Assembly (NCBI GenBank): GCA_941918925.1
Contig: OW799237.1
Location: 109,462,515-109,526,514, forward strand
Direction of reading: 5' to 3'
Source: Phyto melanocephala
Taxonomy: Eukaryota; Arthropoda; Insecta; Diptera; Rhinophoridae
DNA length: 64,000 nucleotides
Part shown: piece after piece, positions 11,751 through 23,196 of the stretch
Layout: every line of letters begins with the position of its first letter
Position numbering within the stretch: position 1 is the first letter of the stretch
Program-made: the position numbers and the translations under genes
Notes under the pieces: generated by a model
Seen by the model: the letters and a program-made list of their open reading frames with translations, nothing else
What the model was told of the DNA's origin: nothing
Databases searched by the model: none

Positions 11751-12366
11751 ACTAGCTAATACCCGGTGTGCTTCGCCACCCCAAATTTTAGTATTCAATT
11801 CATATGGCAGGTGCCACGCCCACTATTGTTAATGCACCCATTTTTTCCATAAATGTTTATTTCAATATCAAAGTTGCTTTTGCAAAATTTTACTACTCTA
11901 ATCGATATCGTTTTCCAGATATACGAATTTTAGTATTTAATTCATATGGTAGGTGCCACGCCCACTATTGATAATGCACCCATTTCTTGCCTAAATGTTC
12001 ATTTGGGTGTCAAAATTGCTCTTGCAAAATTTTACTACTCTAATCGATATCATTTTCCAAATATACGAATTTTAGCATTTAATTCATGTGGCCACGCCTA
12101 CTATTGCAAGTACGCCCATTTATTACCCAAATGTTCGTGAGGATGTCAAAGTTTACCGTAATATTTAATACTTATTCTTTAATAGGGCGTGGCACCCCGC
12201 CCACTTACAATTTTAAACCAAAGTATAGCCTATAGTTCCTTCCAGACACACAGAAAGATTCTGTGAAAATTTCAAGGAAATCGGTCCAGCCGTTTAACCG
12301 TCTATAAAGCACAAACAAACATATAAACATACAAACATACAAACACACATTGATTTTTATATAGAT
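11751..12366 (+). repeat. Dispersed repeat with a 142-bp tandem core
   Basis: Head ACTAGCTAATACCCGGTGTG, tail GGTCCAGCCGTTTAACCGTC followed by (AAACATAC)n and TTTTTATATAGAT. The core unit starts AATTTTAGTATT and contains GTGCCACGCCCACTATTG. It begins at about 11786, 11929 and 12069, a spacing of 143 and 140 bp. The head and tail style is common in insect dispersed repeats, and a shorter relative is at 48105. The class is uncertain. Confidence 0.6.
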
Positions 12367-12489
12367 AAATAGAGGATTGATTAGAAAAAAAGATAGATGG
12401 AGAAAGGTTTGCCGAAGATATGGTGAATAAAAATAAGAAATAATTAGTAGGAAATAGAATAGAAAAAAGAAATACAGATTCCTACGAGC

Positions 12490-12920
12490 CACATTGCATG
12501 TTCACCAGCTCCGTTTGCACTTCGAAACATCATCCAACTCATCGCGGAATCGTCTACCTAATCACTTAAACCTCCTCATCCTCTAACATTCTGCAATATT
12601 CCAGAGTGCCGTGATCCCATTTACTAATCCTAGCTCTCATAGGACAGTGGCCTGTTAAAACCCCAATTGTTGCCCTCAGACATATCCTACCCTGACTCAG
12701 AAGTAACGTAGAGTCCTCTGAGTTCAACTTGGGCCATGAAGCACTTGACACTCTGCAGTCCTTTCTGTTCCTCTACGCTATACCCACGCTCTAATACACC
12801 CAAAACAGTAACCTATCTTACTCTTCGCACGTCCAAATCAGTGCCGATTCACCGCGCTCAAGTTCGTCAGCAATTTCATTGTCGGCAATTCCATTGTGCG
12901 CTGGTACCCAACACAATCTG
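12490..12920 (-). pseudogene. LINE (non-LTR) RNase H-region fragment
   Basis: Minus-strand reading across frames gives a relic of the RNase H end of a Jockey/R1-type ORF2. Near 12900 it has VGYQRTMELPTM and LLTNL (compare the usual V-P-x-H-x-G-x-x-G-N-E-x-A-D-x-L-A). Then comes GVLTGHCPMRARISKWDHG, which is the conserved LTGH box, followed by EYCRMLEDEE and several frame shifts. No promoter or 5' part is present. Confidence 0.6.
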
Positions 12921-12957
12921 ACAAAGGCTCATCATTCTATCGAGTGCTCTACTGCAC

Positions 12958-13206
12958 TTTAATTTAATAGCAATTCATTCCCAACTATTTTTGAAAGATT
13001 GATGCCATTTACAGAAGATTTGTGCAACATGTGATTGCTGCCAAAACTTGATTTCAACCAACACACGGACAGACAGATGGACAATTGGAGAGTCACTATG
13101 CTGGCAGAGAGCATTATGGGATCGAAAATAAATATTGTTGAAATTACAAACAGAATGACAAACCTATATAAATATACCCTTGGGCACCGCAGATGAAGGG
13201 TATAAT
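12958..13206 (+). mobile_element. DINE-1-like 3' fragment
   Basis: GCAATTCATTCCC, ACACGGACAGACAGATGG, ACAAACAGAATGACAAACC and GCAGATGAAGGGTATAATAA, the normal 3' order of the family. Confidence 0.7.
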
Positions 13207-14640
13207 AATATAAGTTTTTTAATGCAATTATGTATAATTTAATAATAAATAATACCTGTGGCAAAAAGGTAAAACTGATTATGTCTGCTTTAATAGATTT
13301 TTAGGAGAGCACTCTTAATTTTTTGAGTTGACTTAAAAAAAATTGATTCCACTTAAAATAAAGGCTATTATATGAATTCTGCACTATACAAATAAAAGAA
13401 AATATTAATTTTTGTATACTATACTTAGTTAAAAGTTAAAGTAAGTTAATTGATATTAAATGATATTGTTCTTTGAGAAAATATAGGCAAAACAGTTGTA
13501 AATTCTGGAATTAAAATGATATAATAATCTCACTTTAAGCTTATGTCGACTTAAGCAGTTCTTCCTTTTAGGCACATATATTTTTATTGATTTCTTTTTT
13601 TACAAAATAGCTTACACACATATAAAACATATTGGGAGTTGAAAATCTTCCGCTAGACACGTTGTTTTGCCAATAAAAGCGGTTGTGGCACTTAACAAAA
13701 ATGTATTTTGTAGACGTAGCGCAGATTAAAAAATAAAATAATAAATTAACCAAAACATCTACCCACCCCCTCCCAACATCTAATTTTTTTATACTTCCTA
13801 AAACAGTTAAAACACATTTTGCTTGTTTTTAATAAAAACAATATTTTAGATAAAGTTACATGTGTATGTTATAAAAAATTAAAAATTAAATTTTATTATC
13901 TTTTAAATAAAAGTATTATATTGTCTTTAACATGAAGTGTATTAATACGGCTGACTGAGCACTAAATCAATGTCAATAAAATTATGAGACATAAACAATT
14001 GTCGTCACAAGTTACTTAGATGCCTCCTGCTTAAATATGTATTTATTTACGTCTATTAGTTCAGGAACAATTATACACACCTCTATCCCTGCACCATAAA
14101 CATGACAGCTGGGATATATAAGGATATGATTTTAACGAAACTCTGTACAGAGATTCCTATTACCATAAAACATAAATATTTGTAGGGGATTTTGACTCGA
14201 TACCAAATACTTAAGACTGTTAAGATTACTTTTACCAATAAAGGATCATTAAGTACATTAGAGTTACTCGTAATATTAGAGACATCAATTATTTTAAATT
14301 TGTACATTTAATTAGAGAATTCGCCTTACATAGAACGTGGCAGTTAAAGTGGACTTGTCCTATTTATTTGTCGTTCATTTATTTTCAATATATATATAAA
14401 TTAGGATATACACCTTTTATGAAAGGTGGACGTTATAGTGAGCTAGACACACTAATTATCTTAAGTTGATGAAAAAATTCATTCAAATGAAATTTCTGCA
14501 TTGTATTTGCATCTATTTCCGTCGTTTTTATGAAGATTTAAATTCGAGATAGACCAAAGGATACACTGTGCAGACTATAATTTGATTAAATTCTGATCTT
14601 TAACTCATTTCGTAATACACGGATATAAAGAATTTACTGT
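13207..14640. other. No recognisable gene or repeat
   Basis: AT-rich. Short open frames at 13568-13753 and 14083-14307 (minus) show no family motif. Confidence 0.45.
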
Positions 14641-14654
14641 TTAAGGTCTAATAT

Positions 14655-15130
14655 AAAAATTAAAAAAAAAAATTTCTTTTGGCTCAGCTGGGATTCGATG
14701 CCACGTTTTCTCTAACCAGTATACACGTCTGTCCGTGTGTATGTTGAAATCAACTTCTTGAAGCCCCCCGACATTGCTTGGACCCGGGTGAGGTATTAAA
14801 ATATCAGAAATATTCGGGAGTAGATCGGTATTGAAAATCAGAAACATCGGTACATAAACAACTGAGATATGAACAAAAACAACATTACAACAACAACATA
14901 CATACATACAAACGTGTATACTGGTTAGAGTAACCGTGGCATTGAATCCCAGCTGAGCCAAAAAAAATTTTTTTTATTTTTTTTTAATTTTTTTTTTTTA
15001 ATTTATTTTTAATTTTTTATTTTTTTATTTTTTATTTAATATATTATTTATATTTTTATTATTTTTTTTTTTTTTTTAATTTTTTTTTTAATTTTTTTTT
15101 AAATTTTTTTTTACATTTTTTTATTTATTT
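14655..15130 (-). mobile_element. DINE-1-like repeat, partial, minus orientation
   Basis: TGGCTCAGCTGGGATTCGAT occurs at 14680 and its inverse near 14950. Between them lie CCGTGTGTATGTTGAAATCA and ACATCGGTACATAAACAACT. A T-rich tract follows. The GAAGGGTAT terminus and the ATAAAGTATATA block are absent. Confidence 0.65.
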
Positions 15131-15135
15131 TTTAA

Positions 15136-16794
15136 CCTACATACATGGTATCCATCTTTTGGAAATATTCGAAGAAAATTCCGTCCTTCATTTCCTGAGG
15201 CATAAGCAGAGAAACACAACTTCCTCTTTTCTCCCCATATTTTAACAGAAAAAATTGAGTCAAAAAAATTTGAATCGGTTGGAAGCGCCAAAAAAAAAAT
15301 TTTTCGATATTTTTCCCAATAGTTAGAAACAAAATTTTCCGATGAATGAACTTAATTAATAGAATATAGCAGCGCATTACGAAAAAACTTAAATTCAAAA
15401 TGGTCAGTGTAATAAAAGTGAGGATTTTTTTTATTAAGTTCAACACCCCCCCAAACTGTCCAAGATAGCTGAAAATATGAAATAATGTGTCGTTTTGCAT
15501 ATTGTTTGGATGATAGAACAATGATTAACATATTTTCTTAAGCTGCTTTTACACCATCTGATCTTTCATCTAAGTTGAGCTATTAAACATTAGTTTAAAG
15601 CACTCCTAGTATCCAAAATTTTTTTTTTTTAAATTTGACTTAAATATACTTGGGGGAAGCTATTCTAAACTAAAAAATTTAAATATTTTATGTATGGACG
15701 TGAATAAGTTGTTTAACTTATAATTGTTATTAAAGTAACATTAGACTAACGTATTACCCATGATTAAATTATAGTCTAATCAACGCCGTATAACGAATTT
15801 TCACATACCAACATGTTGGCACGACGACTTACTTTTTAAATTAAAAGTCAAATATCAGCTTATGCCGTTACGTCACATCACAGAAAAATTATAAAAAAAA
15901 ATTGTGCTGCTTTTGTAAAACATAGAAGTTCAAGTTGCTGTCAAAAAGAGTCAAGCATCAAAACAGTTAAAAACTAACGTGTGGCTGGGTATTCACTTTA
16001 AAAATAAATCTAAAAAAGTCTACACACACATGCTACATAAAAACAGTGCCAATAAACCCAGCATTTATTAAAAAAAATATTAATTTGATCATATGTTAGC
16101 AAGAGATTATTTTTATTGTTTTGATTTTTATTAATTCGTATTTTTAATACTTTTAATCTGTACATTGAGAAATAACACATTCGTACTTCAGCGTAACTTT
16201 ATAGCAGTTATTTCGCATATGAATTTTATCTAAAATCAGTTGTTCTTTCATTATGGATGGGGTGAAAGAAAGAACAAAATAAAAGTAAAATAATAAATAA
16301 TAACTTCTTATATTCATTGTGAACTTTTGATTTTTTTAAATTTTTTTCCAATAAATTTTTCTATATTATTCATGGTACTTTGAAAACGGTTTAAATGGGA
16401 GCTTAAATATATAGTATTTTTAATATATGAATAAAAGGTATACATTTGCTTCACTTTACTTAATTTTCAGTTAAAAAAACCTTGATCTAAAATAGCTGTG
16501 CATTACATATGCTCAAAAGCAAACAAAACAGCTGCAAGATGTTTTTTTTAATATTGCTACCACCATGAATTTTATATAAAAGAAAATTAAAATTTATATA
16601 AACATTAATATTGATAAAGGAAGAAAAATATTTAATCCATCACTTTGTTTCAGACAACATCTTGTATTTGGTATTTAGAATTATTTTAAACAGCTTTCTA
16701 CTATTCAAACCCCGATCAGACTGAATCTGTAACAATATAAACATCATCAAATGTGTCTACAAATTTTCGCTTATTTTAAAAATATTAATTCTTG
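15136..16794. other. No recognisable gene or repeat
   Basis: AT-rich. A 129-codon minus open frame (15132-15521) is hydrophobic and Phe/Leu/Ile-rich as expected from A-rich DNA, and matches no family known to me. Confidence 0.45.
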
Positions 16795-17265
16795 TGTGAA
16801 AATATAGGAAAACAAAGAGGCAGTATTTCTTTGCTTATATCTCAGAAGATTATGTACCGATTTTAGTAATTTACAATACCAATTTTTTCGCGAATAATAT
16901 TGAAAGTGCAACATATGTTAGACTGAATTATCTACTGAGATACCTCACGTCCACGGGGTGGATCTAGTATCTTACCTACTCTTGGACTTATTCTGAGATA
17001 CATTGGAGCTGACGAGTGTTGTGGTCCTGTCAAAACGGAATCATACAGACTCTACTGGACGGTTTGCGTGCAGCGAACTACCACGTTAACCAACCAACCA
17101 AGCAACATATGGGGTCTTCAAAAAGTTGACTTCAACCAGCAAAAGGACAGAGGGACATTTTTTAATCGACTTACCTATTTATAAAGTTTTAAAAAATGTA
17201 AACTTTATGGAGTCTCAAATGAATATTGCAGAAACTATAAACGATTTTTGATATACGTGATGAAG
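16795..17265 (+). mobile_element. DINE-1-like 3' half with a retroposon insertion
   Basis: CTTATATCTCAGAAGATTAT, then interruption at 16918-17101, then GTTGACTTCAACCAGCAAAA, AAACTTTATGGAGTC and AATATTGCAGAAACTATAAA. Degenerate and without the GAAGGGTAT end. Confidence 0.65.
16918..17101. mobile_element. Short retroposon-like insertion, 184 bp
   Basis: Flanked by a 10-bp direct repeat GCAACATATG (16908-16917 and 17102-17111) inside a DINE-1-like copy. The plus end is a simple tail AACCAACCAACCAA, and the body is GC-richer than its surroundings (CCACGGGGTGGATC). A target duplication plus a simple-repeat tail fits a SINE or a 5'-truncated LINE. The family was not recognised. Confidence 0.65.
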
Positions 17266-17530
17266 TTTTTTTTAAAGAATTGCATTTTTGCTCACTTGAA
17301 CAATGACTGTCTCTGGTTTAGATAAATAAATTTATTACAAACCTAAGATGTTATAAGAGACTTTAGTGCTTGCACAAACATTGATTTGTCGATAAATAGA
17401 GTATTCGAACGCATATTTCTATTGATGTAGCTTGTATATGCATGTGTGTGTGACCTTATTAACGTTATATTTTCCTATACTCCTCTAATAGTGTCTTTAT
17501 AAGCCACTGATGAAAGCAATTGAAAAATTA

Positions 17531-18651
17531 ATGGGTGTCACAGTAAGAATTAGCTTTTAAAATTTAGTGTTATTGGGTTTTTGTGCATGTGGCAATTCTT
17601 AAATTTGAGAGCTGTCATGTATGCAAGTTTATATAGATTTTTAAAAATGGAGTAATTTTCAAAAGAACAACGCATTATAATTGTTAAAACTTTTTACAAA
17701 AATTTGGAAAGTTGTGCTGAGTCCACTTGCAAGCTTCGAAAACTATTCAAAAAGTGGTCAAATAATTTGAAGAAACTGGGACAGTAAGACTTTTGTGCGT
17801 CAATGTTACGGTAGGCCTCTTGTAAACATTGCTGTTGTATGCGAGAGTGACGCAGAAAACCCGAAAATATTGATGCGGCATCGTTCGCAACAAACTCAAA
17901 TTTCACGAAGCACTATGCAGCGAATTTCAACAAAAGACCTACACCATCATGCGTACAAAATTCTGCTTATTCAGAAACGCAAACCAGCAGATAACAAAGC
18001 AAAGTCAACTCAATGCCAATTTTTCGAAAAAAAAAATTATCCTCTCCGATGAAGCGCATTTCCATCTGAATGGCTTAAAAAAATTGTCGAATTTGGATCT
18101 CAGAAAATCTTCATGCATCAATGATTAACAAATCCATTCTTAACGCAATTGTCTAGTGCGAATGTTGGTTAGGCAGTGTGGCTGGCCTTACTTTTTTGAG
18201 AGTAAGGCAATGCATAGACTGCAAACGGAATTCGTTACAAAAACATTAAGATTTTTGTGGTCTTAACTGGACGGCATGGATCTGTAAAACGTGTGATTTC
18301 AGCTCGATGGCGCCATCTGCCATATGGCGCATGAAACAAAAGATTTTTTAAAGCAACGATTTACACAAGAAATTCTGATTTTCATTGTCCATCAAGATTA
18401 TGCGATTTTTTTCTATGGGGCTTATGAAAACAATTTCCGAGCTCAAATCCGAGAGCCATCAGGTCATCAGTAATTTACCGACACATCTCTGTAAATAAAA
18501 GTAATGGAAAATTAAAAAAAAAAGTAATTGCCTGTCATTTAAGCCGCTGGGGGCTATTGAACCGACATTCTATTCCATACTTAAGCGGAATATGTCTTCT
18601 TGACAATCCAAGAAAAAAAATCACAAAAATTAATTACTGGGGCACCCTTTT
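17531..18651 (+). mobile_element. Decayed mariner (second family)
   Basis: Flanked by TA (17529-17530, 18652-18653), with TIRs GGGTGTCACAGTAAGAATTA and its diverged inverse near 18625-18651. Plus-strand transposase remnants include FSKEQRIIIVKTFYKN, SRSTMQRIS, LSDEAHFHLN, a CRIWISEN stretch, FQLDGATCH-like and FFxWGxxK-like pieces. Many stops and shifts. The 45.0-kb minus copy shares its TIR and N-terminal region. Confidence 0.75.
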
Positions 18652-18653
18652 TA

Positions 18654-19424
18654 AAGGATATTTAAGAAAAACCCAATTAATGTTTAATCGTTAAATACAC
18701 ATTCGTTAAATTTCTTATAGAATTTATGAAAGTATGTTTGTTAAACTATTTTTCTATGGAAATTTGATTTATATACCTTTAGAGAACTTTAGATAGTGTA
18801 ATTACATAAGGTGATAGCGTAAAGGAGAGCGATTTTAGGTTCTCTTTTTTATGTATGAAGTTTGACAATTTCCGGAGTTGAAATCATTTTTTTAATATGT
18901 AGTTTGACATACTCCAGAACACAAAAAAAAAATTATCAGCTGGGCTGGCACCGCCACCTTGTATAAGTGTACCCTGCATACAACAGATAAAATATAGACA
19001 TACATACATTTTGAGATTTTAAATACAATAACGTCACAACTTAAAATTCTAAAATTTTCGGAAGAATAATTGTTGATCATTTTTACAACAGTTCGATTAA
19101 TTAATCAAGACAGTGATGAGAAATAAATGTTTGGAGTAGTTAGTGATGCATATTGTGCATCAATTTATGGAAAAAAGCAAATTGTGGAAAATTTTGAGTT
19201 GTGACGTTAATGTATTTAGTGTGCGATATGCATTTAAAAAATATATTTTGCTTTAATCATTCTTAATTTTATTTACTAATAAAAAACAAATTTTCGTTAC
19301 AGTGTTAATTTTGTCTCAACTGGATTTCATGTTTTTTTTTTTTTTTTTTTGTTTAATAAACAAATAAGAAATTATATTATAGAAACATATAAGTGCATAT
19401 AATTCATTACTTCAAACAATTACT
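18654..19424. other. No gene recognised; 3' flank of the cuticle exon
   Basis: AT-rich. A T-run at about 19330-19350 and ATTAAA on the minus strand at about 19352 lie downstream of the cuticle-type exon and could serve its 3' end. Confidence 0.35.
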
Positions 19425-19691
19425 TTAAAAATGATGAATTGAATGAATTGCGGGCAAAATATGATGTGATGTATAGACTGGAGCATGAGCAACAATCGGA
19501 GCGTGCGAAATTATGGGTGCATGTGAAATAACAGGTGCAGCATGATAAACAGCCGCTGGTGCGGACACATAAGAGTGTGTTACAAGGGGTGCATGATAGC
19601 CGATACCAAAATGTAAGCCTCGCTTAACTTTGTCCGATGACTCTTCTACGGGGGCCGCGTGGCACACAGCTAAAACAAATAAAAGCAAAAC
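19425..19691 (-). CDS. Small secreted AP/H-rich cuticle-type protein (last exon; first exon not found)
   Basis: The open frame has no ATG but starts right after a good acceptor (minus strand CTTCTAG|GTTTTG, phase 0). This fits small insect cuticle genes, in which a tiny first exon codes only Met and a few residues. The exon begins inside a hydrophobic signal peptide (VLLLFVLAVCHA), with probable cleavage before APVEE. A dibasic KVKRG follows, then a low-complexity body rich in Ala, Pro, His, Val and Ile with repeats such as SHAPI and YHAAPV, ending IHSIHHF then TAA. The roughly 75-residue mature protein resembles AP-rich structural cuticle proteins of flies and lacks a Rebers-Riddiford chitin-binding motif. 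A DINE-1-like copy begins about 190 bp upstream, so exon 1 may lie beyond it. Confidence 0.65.
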   Translation of the reverse strand, partial: VLLLFVLAVCHAAPVEESSDKVKRGLHFGIGYHAPLVTHSYVSAPAAVYHAAPVISHAPIISHAPIVAHAPVYTSHHILPAIHSIHHF

Positions 19692-19879
19692 CTAGAAGTA
19701 GAGAAATATTTGGTGTTATAAATAACAATTGTTTTTTTTTAATACAGAGTATTTTTTCTACAATAAATAATTCGCAGTTTCATTTCGTCTAAAACTTTTT
19801 AAAAAATTCAAAATCGAGAATAGAAAAATAATAACTCTAAGGTTTCTTAAAAAAATATTAACAAATTTTTTTAAAGAGA

Positions 19880-21003
19880 ACAAGAATGCTATATTCGGCC
19901 GTGCCGAATCTGATAATTCCCTTCACCGTCATGAACATAAGACTAAATACTACATTGTAGCCTAGATTTTAGATTTCACATAATACGCCATTCTTTTTTA
20001 TTATTTTCGACGCCATCTTTAACTTTTACATAGTTAACTGTATTCTACTAGTCAAGTCCTTTCATTTGATACCCATATTAATGGGGTTAAGAAATAAGTT
20101 CCGCCATCTTGGATTTTACACTTTTTTTACATAATTTATTACATTGAACTGGTCAACAAGCCCTTTTATTTAATCCTAATATTATGGGGGTTATGGCCGT
20201 TACTATTTTATTTGACTCCTATATATTCGCCATTTAATTTAGGAGGCCATCTGGCGTCCATGGCTTACTATATTTTAATACTCAAGCCCTTTCATTTGAT
20301 CCCCATATTACTTCTCTCGGTTGTATAGAAACTGAAAAATATTCGTTTCCGTTTGTAAATTTTAGGAAAAACACCCAAGCAGTTGTACTTTTGGGGTTTA
20401 TATCTCAGCTAGTTTCAAACCGATTTGTTAGTTTTTCTTAGAAATAATTTCTAAGATTACGGCTTATAATTTGGTATCTTCAGTGTGTTCAAGAAATACT
20501 TAGGAGTTTGGTAAAATATGTTACATATAATTGAAAAAATTTTTTGTCTATAACTTTGCCGATTAATGACTTATTTAATTAATTTGAGAGTATTAATATG
20601 AGTATCTTTAGACGCATATCAAATCTATAAATAGTAACAAAATGTGTCTATAAATTATCCTAGGGCTAGAAAATTTGTGATTTTTTTGGTTAAAATAAGC
20701 GAAAAAATGTCGTGTTATTTGCCCATAACTCAGAAGATTATGAGGCGATTTCCAATACCGATATGCTTCCAAATATTTCTGATATTTTAATACCTTATAC
20801 CAGTCTCGGCGATTTCGGCGGACTTCAAAAATTTGATTTCAACATACTCACGAACAGACGGATAGTGCTAATTCGACTCCCCTATTCATAAGCTTTCAGA
20901 ATATACATATATTTTATTGGGGCGGAAATTAAAATTGTGGAAATTTTACAGGGAATGACAAACCTGTATATGCCCCTTTACACTGTCGTGTGAAGGGTAT
21001 AAT
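19880..21003 (+). mobile_element. DINE-1-like repeat, full length
   Basis: ACAAGAATGCTATATTCGGC at the 5' end. Then TTCATTTGATACCCATAT, CATATATTCGCCATTTAAT, TTTCCGTTTGTAAATTTTAG, AACATACTCACGAACAGACG and GTGTGAAGGGTATAATAAT at the 3' end. Confidence 0.75.
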
Positions 21004-21793
21004 AATCTTTTGCAATATTATTCTATTTATAATAATATACCTGCATATCTACGTATGGGTGTATAAATATATGTAAATATATATGTGTATATGTTAAATT
21101 TTGTTTCACGTACATATGATGTTCATAAATATTTAATTATTCTATAGTTTTGGTCTATTTTACAAATTAATTGATGTTGTGCCACCCACATTCATTGTTT
21201 CATTTATTCTTCGTTACTCTCTTTAACAGAACTTGACATTTTTATAAATTGTATTCATGTGAATAAATCTATGAACATTTATATGTACATATGTACTTGT
21301 ATGTTGTATGTAAATGGCGATAAATCATACGAGTAGTAATGATTTTCTTCATTATTTTACATTTTATTTTTGCATACACACCCAAAAAGCACACATTTTT
21401 TTCCGTATCAGGTTTGTTTTATCTTTTTTTTCTTCGTTAACACTTTCTTTTATTTGCAACTTGTTTTGCCAGCAGACACACTATCAAATTATATGGATAT
21501 CATGTACGACAGATCGCCAAAGGCGAAAGAAAGAGAATTATTGGCAGACAAGTACAATAGATACAGGCGAATTCGGGTAAATGCAGTCCGTTTAATAAAT
21601 AAAAAATTTTTGAAATTGCATTCATTCATTCATTCATTATTATTTGTGATTAAATTTTAAGCAATTTATTACGAGAAAACTTTTTCTTTGTCTTGGCATA
21701 AACACCGCTAGATAAATAGAAAAAGTTATGAATTATCCGGCGACAAAACATCATGCTTAAGCTTGTTTCAATGGTATTACTACATGCAACTGA
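21004..21793. other. No gene recognised; short (ATTC)n tract
   Basis: AT-rich, with (CATT)n near 21620-21635. The open frames at 21314-21660 show no family motif. Confidence 0.4.
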
Positions 21794-21905
21794 TCTATTC
21801 ATAAACATATTTTAGGTTTATTGAAGGTATATTTAAAAAATGTCTGCACAACATCTGTAAAATAAGCCTTTAATAAACCTTAAATGTATTTTATGAATAC
21901 GGCAG
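21794..21905. mobile_element. Tourist-like hairpin MITE (diverged copy)
   Basis: Inverted arms TATTCATAAACATATTTTAG and its inverse (CCTTAAATGTATTTTATGAA) flank a short centre. It matches the cleaner copy at 26239-26355 in inverse order. Confidence 0.65.
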
Positions 21906-21919
21906 GTAGTCTGAATTTT

Positions 21920-22250
21920 AAACAAGTAAGAGCACTATATTCGGCTGTGCCAAATTTCAATATGCCCTTCGTACATTCATAAATAAACATATGACAACTA
22001 TAACAAAAACCCATAAATTATTAACCATCATTAACAACATCGCCTGTTTTTGTTGTTAGTTTTGTAAATAGAATTTTGTTGTTGCAAACTCAATAAAAAT
22101 TAAAGGCATACTTAGTTTTTTCCTCATATTTCAGCCCCTAATGGATCGAAATTGCTGATTTTCAATACCAGAATTTTTGAAAGCATTTCAACGCTTACGC
22201 ACACGGACAGATGGACGTGACTAAATCGGCTTCCGTTTCGAAACTAACTA
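21920..22250 (+). mobile_element. DINE-1-like fragment, head-to-head partner A
   Basis: AACAAGTAAGAGCACTATAT at the 5' end, then a deletion to CTCATATTTCAGCCCCTAAT and CACACGGACAGATGGACGTG. Confidence 0.65.
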
Positions 22251-22705
22251 AGATGTAATCACCAAAATTCAACTTTTTTCGTGATTTTCCTAAAATTTAC
22301 AAAAAAAATATATATTTCAACATCCAAATAATCGAGTAGGATAATATAGGAATTATAAAAAATTTTAAATCCTTGATGGTTGCTATACAATAAATTTAAT
22401 CAAGTTGATTGTAGTAATTAAAAATTTACCCTCAATATTGGTATAAAATGAAAGGGCTCGACCAGTAGAATAAAATTATGAAAAAGTTGAAACCCGATAT
22501 AAATAATGGCGGAGATAATTTGTTTTCTGTAACTTGGTTATGGTTACCAAATGAAAGGGTTAGACTAGTAGAATACAGTAAGCTATGTACAAATTCAGAC
22601 TTAAAAATGGCGTCAGAAGTAATAAAGTAAGATGGCGTGACATGTAAATGATAGTGAAGGATGTTGCCAGATCTGGTCTGGCCGAACTTAACACTCTTAC
22701 TTCTT
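22251..22705 (-). mobile_element. DINE-1-like fragment, head-to-head partner B
   Basis: Inverse order of the family: CCTAAAATTTACAAA, ATGAAAGGGCTCGACCAGTA, GGCGTCAGAAGTAAT and finally TAACACTCTTACTTCTT, which is the inverse of the family 5' end. Confidence 0.65.
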
Positions 22706-23196
22706 TTTATCTATGTTTCTGATTGTAAAATATTTAAAAAAGAAAATAATTAGTTTAACCCTTTTTCTTATCCAAAGATTTTTTTAATTGAAAATCTCGT
22801 TTAAATCAAAAATAAGGTCCTGAAATTGTTGGGTTTCGCTTAGCCGAATTCGACTGTATTTTTTATTTTAATTAGTTGAAATAAATGTCACCTTTATTTT
22901 GAATAGATGATGCATGTAAAACTTTGTTACCTGGAAATGTTAACAATTATTTTAATTATTATTTAACTGTCAACGTTATTTTATTGAGAAAAATTCTTTA
23001 CAATTTATGCTAAAGTTTTTCTATAAGCAGGGAATATTGGTATCCTTTTAAATATATGCAAATTATGAGTTTTTTTTTAATATTTTACTACAAAATTTTT
23101 TTAATACATAGAAAAATAAGAAACAATGTGTAGCAATTGATAACATTTTTTAATAAAATTAAATGGTTAATGGAAAATACTAAAATTCATTGAAGA
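22706..23196. other. No recognisable gene or repeat
   Basis: AT-rich, nothing recognised. Confidence 0.4.

Noticed and set aside
15132..15521. 129-codon minus open frame
   Set aside because: No motif, hydrophobic AT-driven composition, no splice partners; treated as chance.
16040..16560. Possible tRNA-like stems in AT-rich intergenic DNA
   Set aside because: No A/B box pair or cloverleaf could be assembled by eye.
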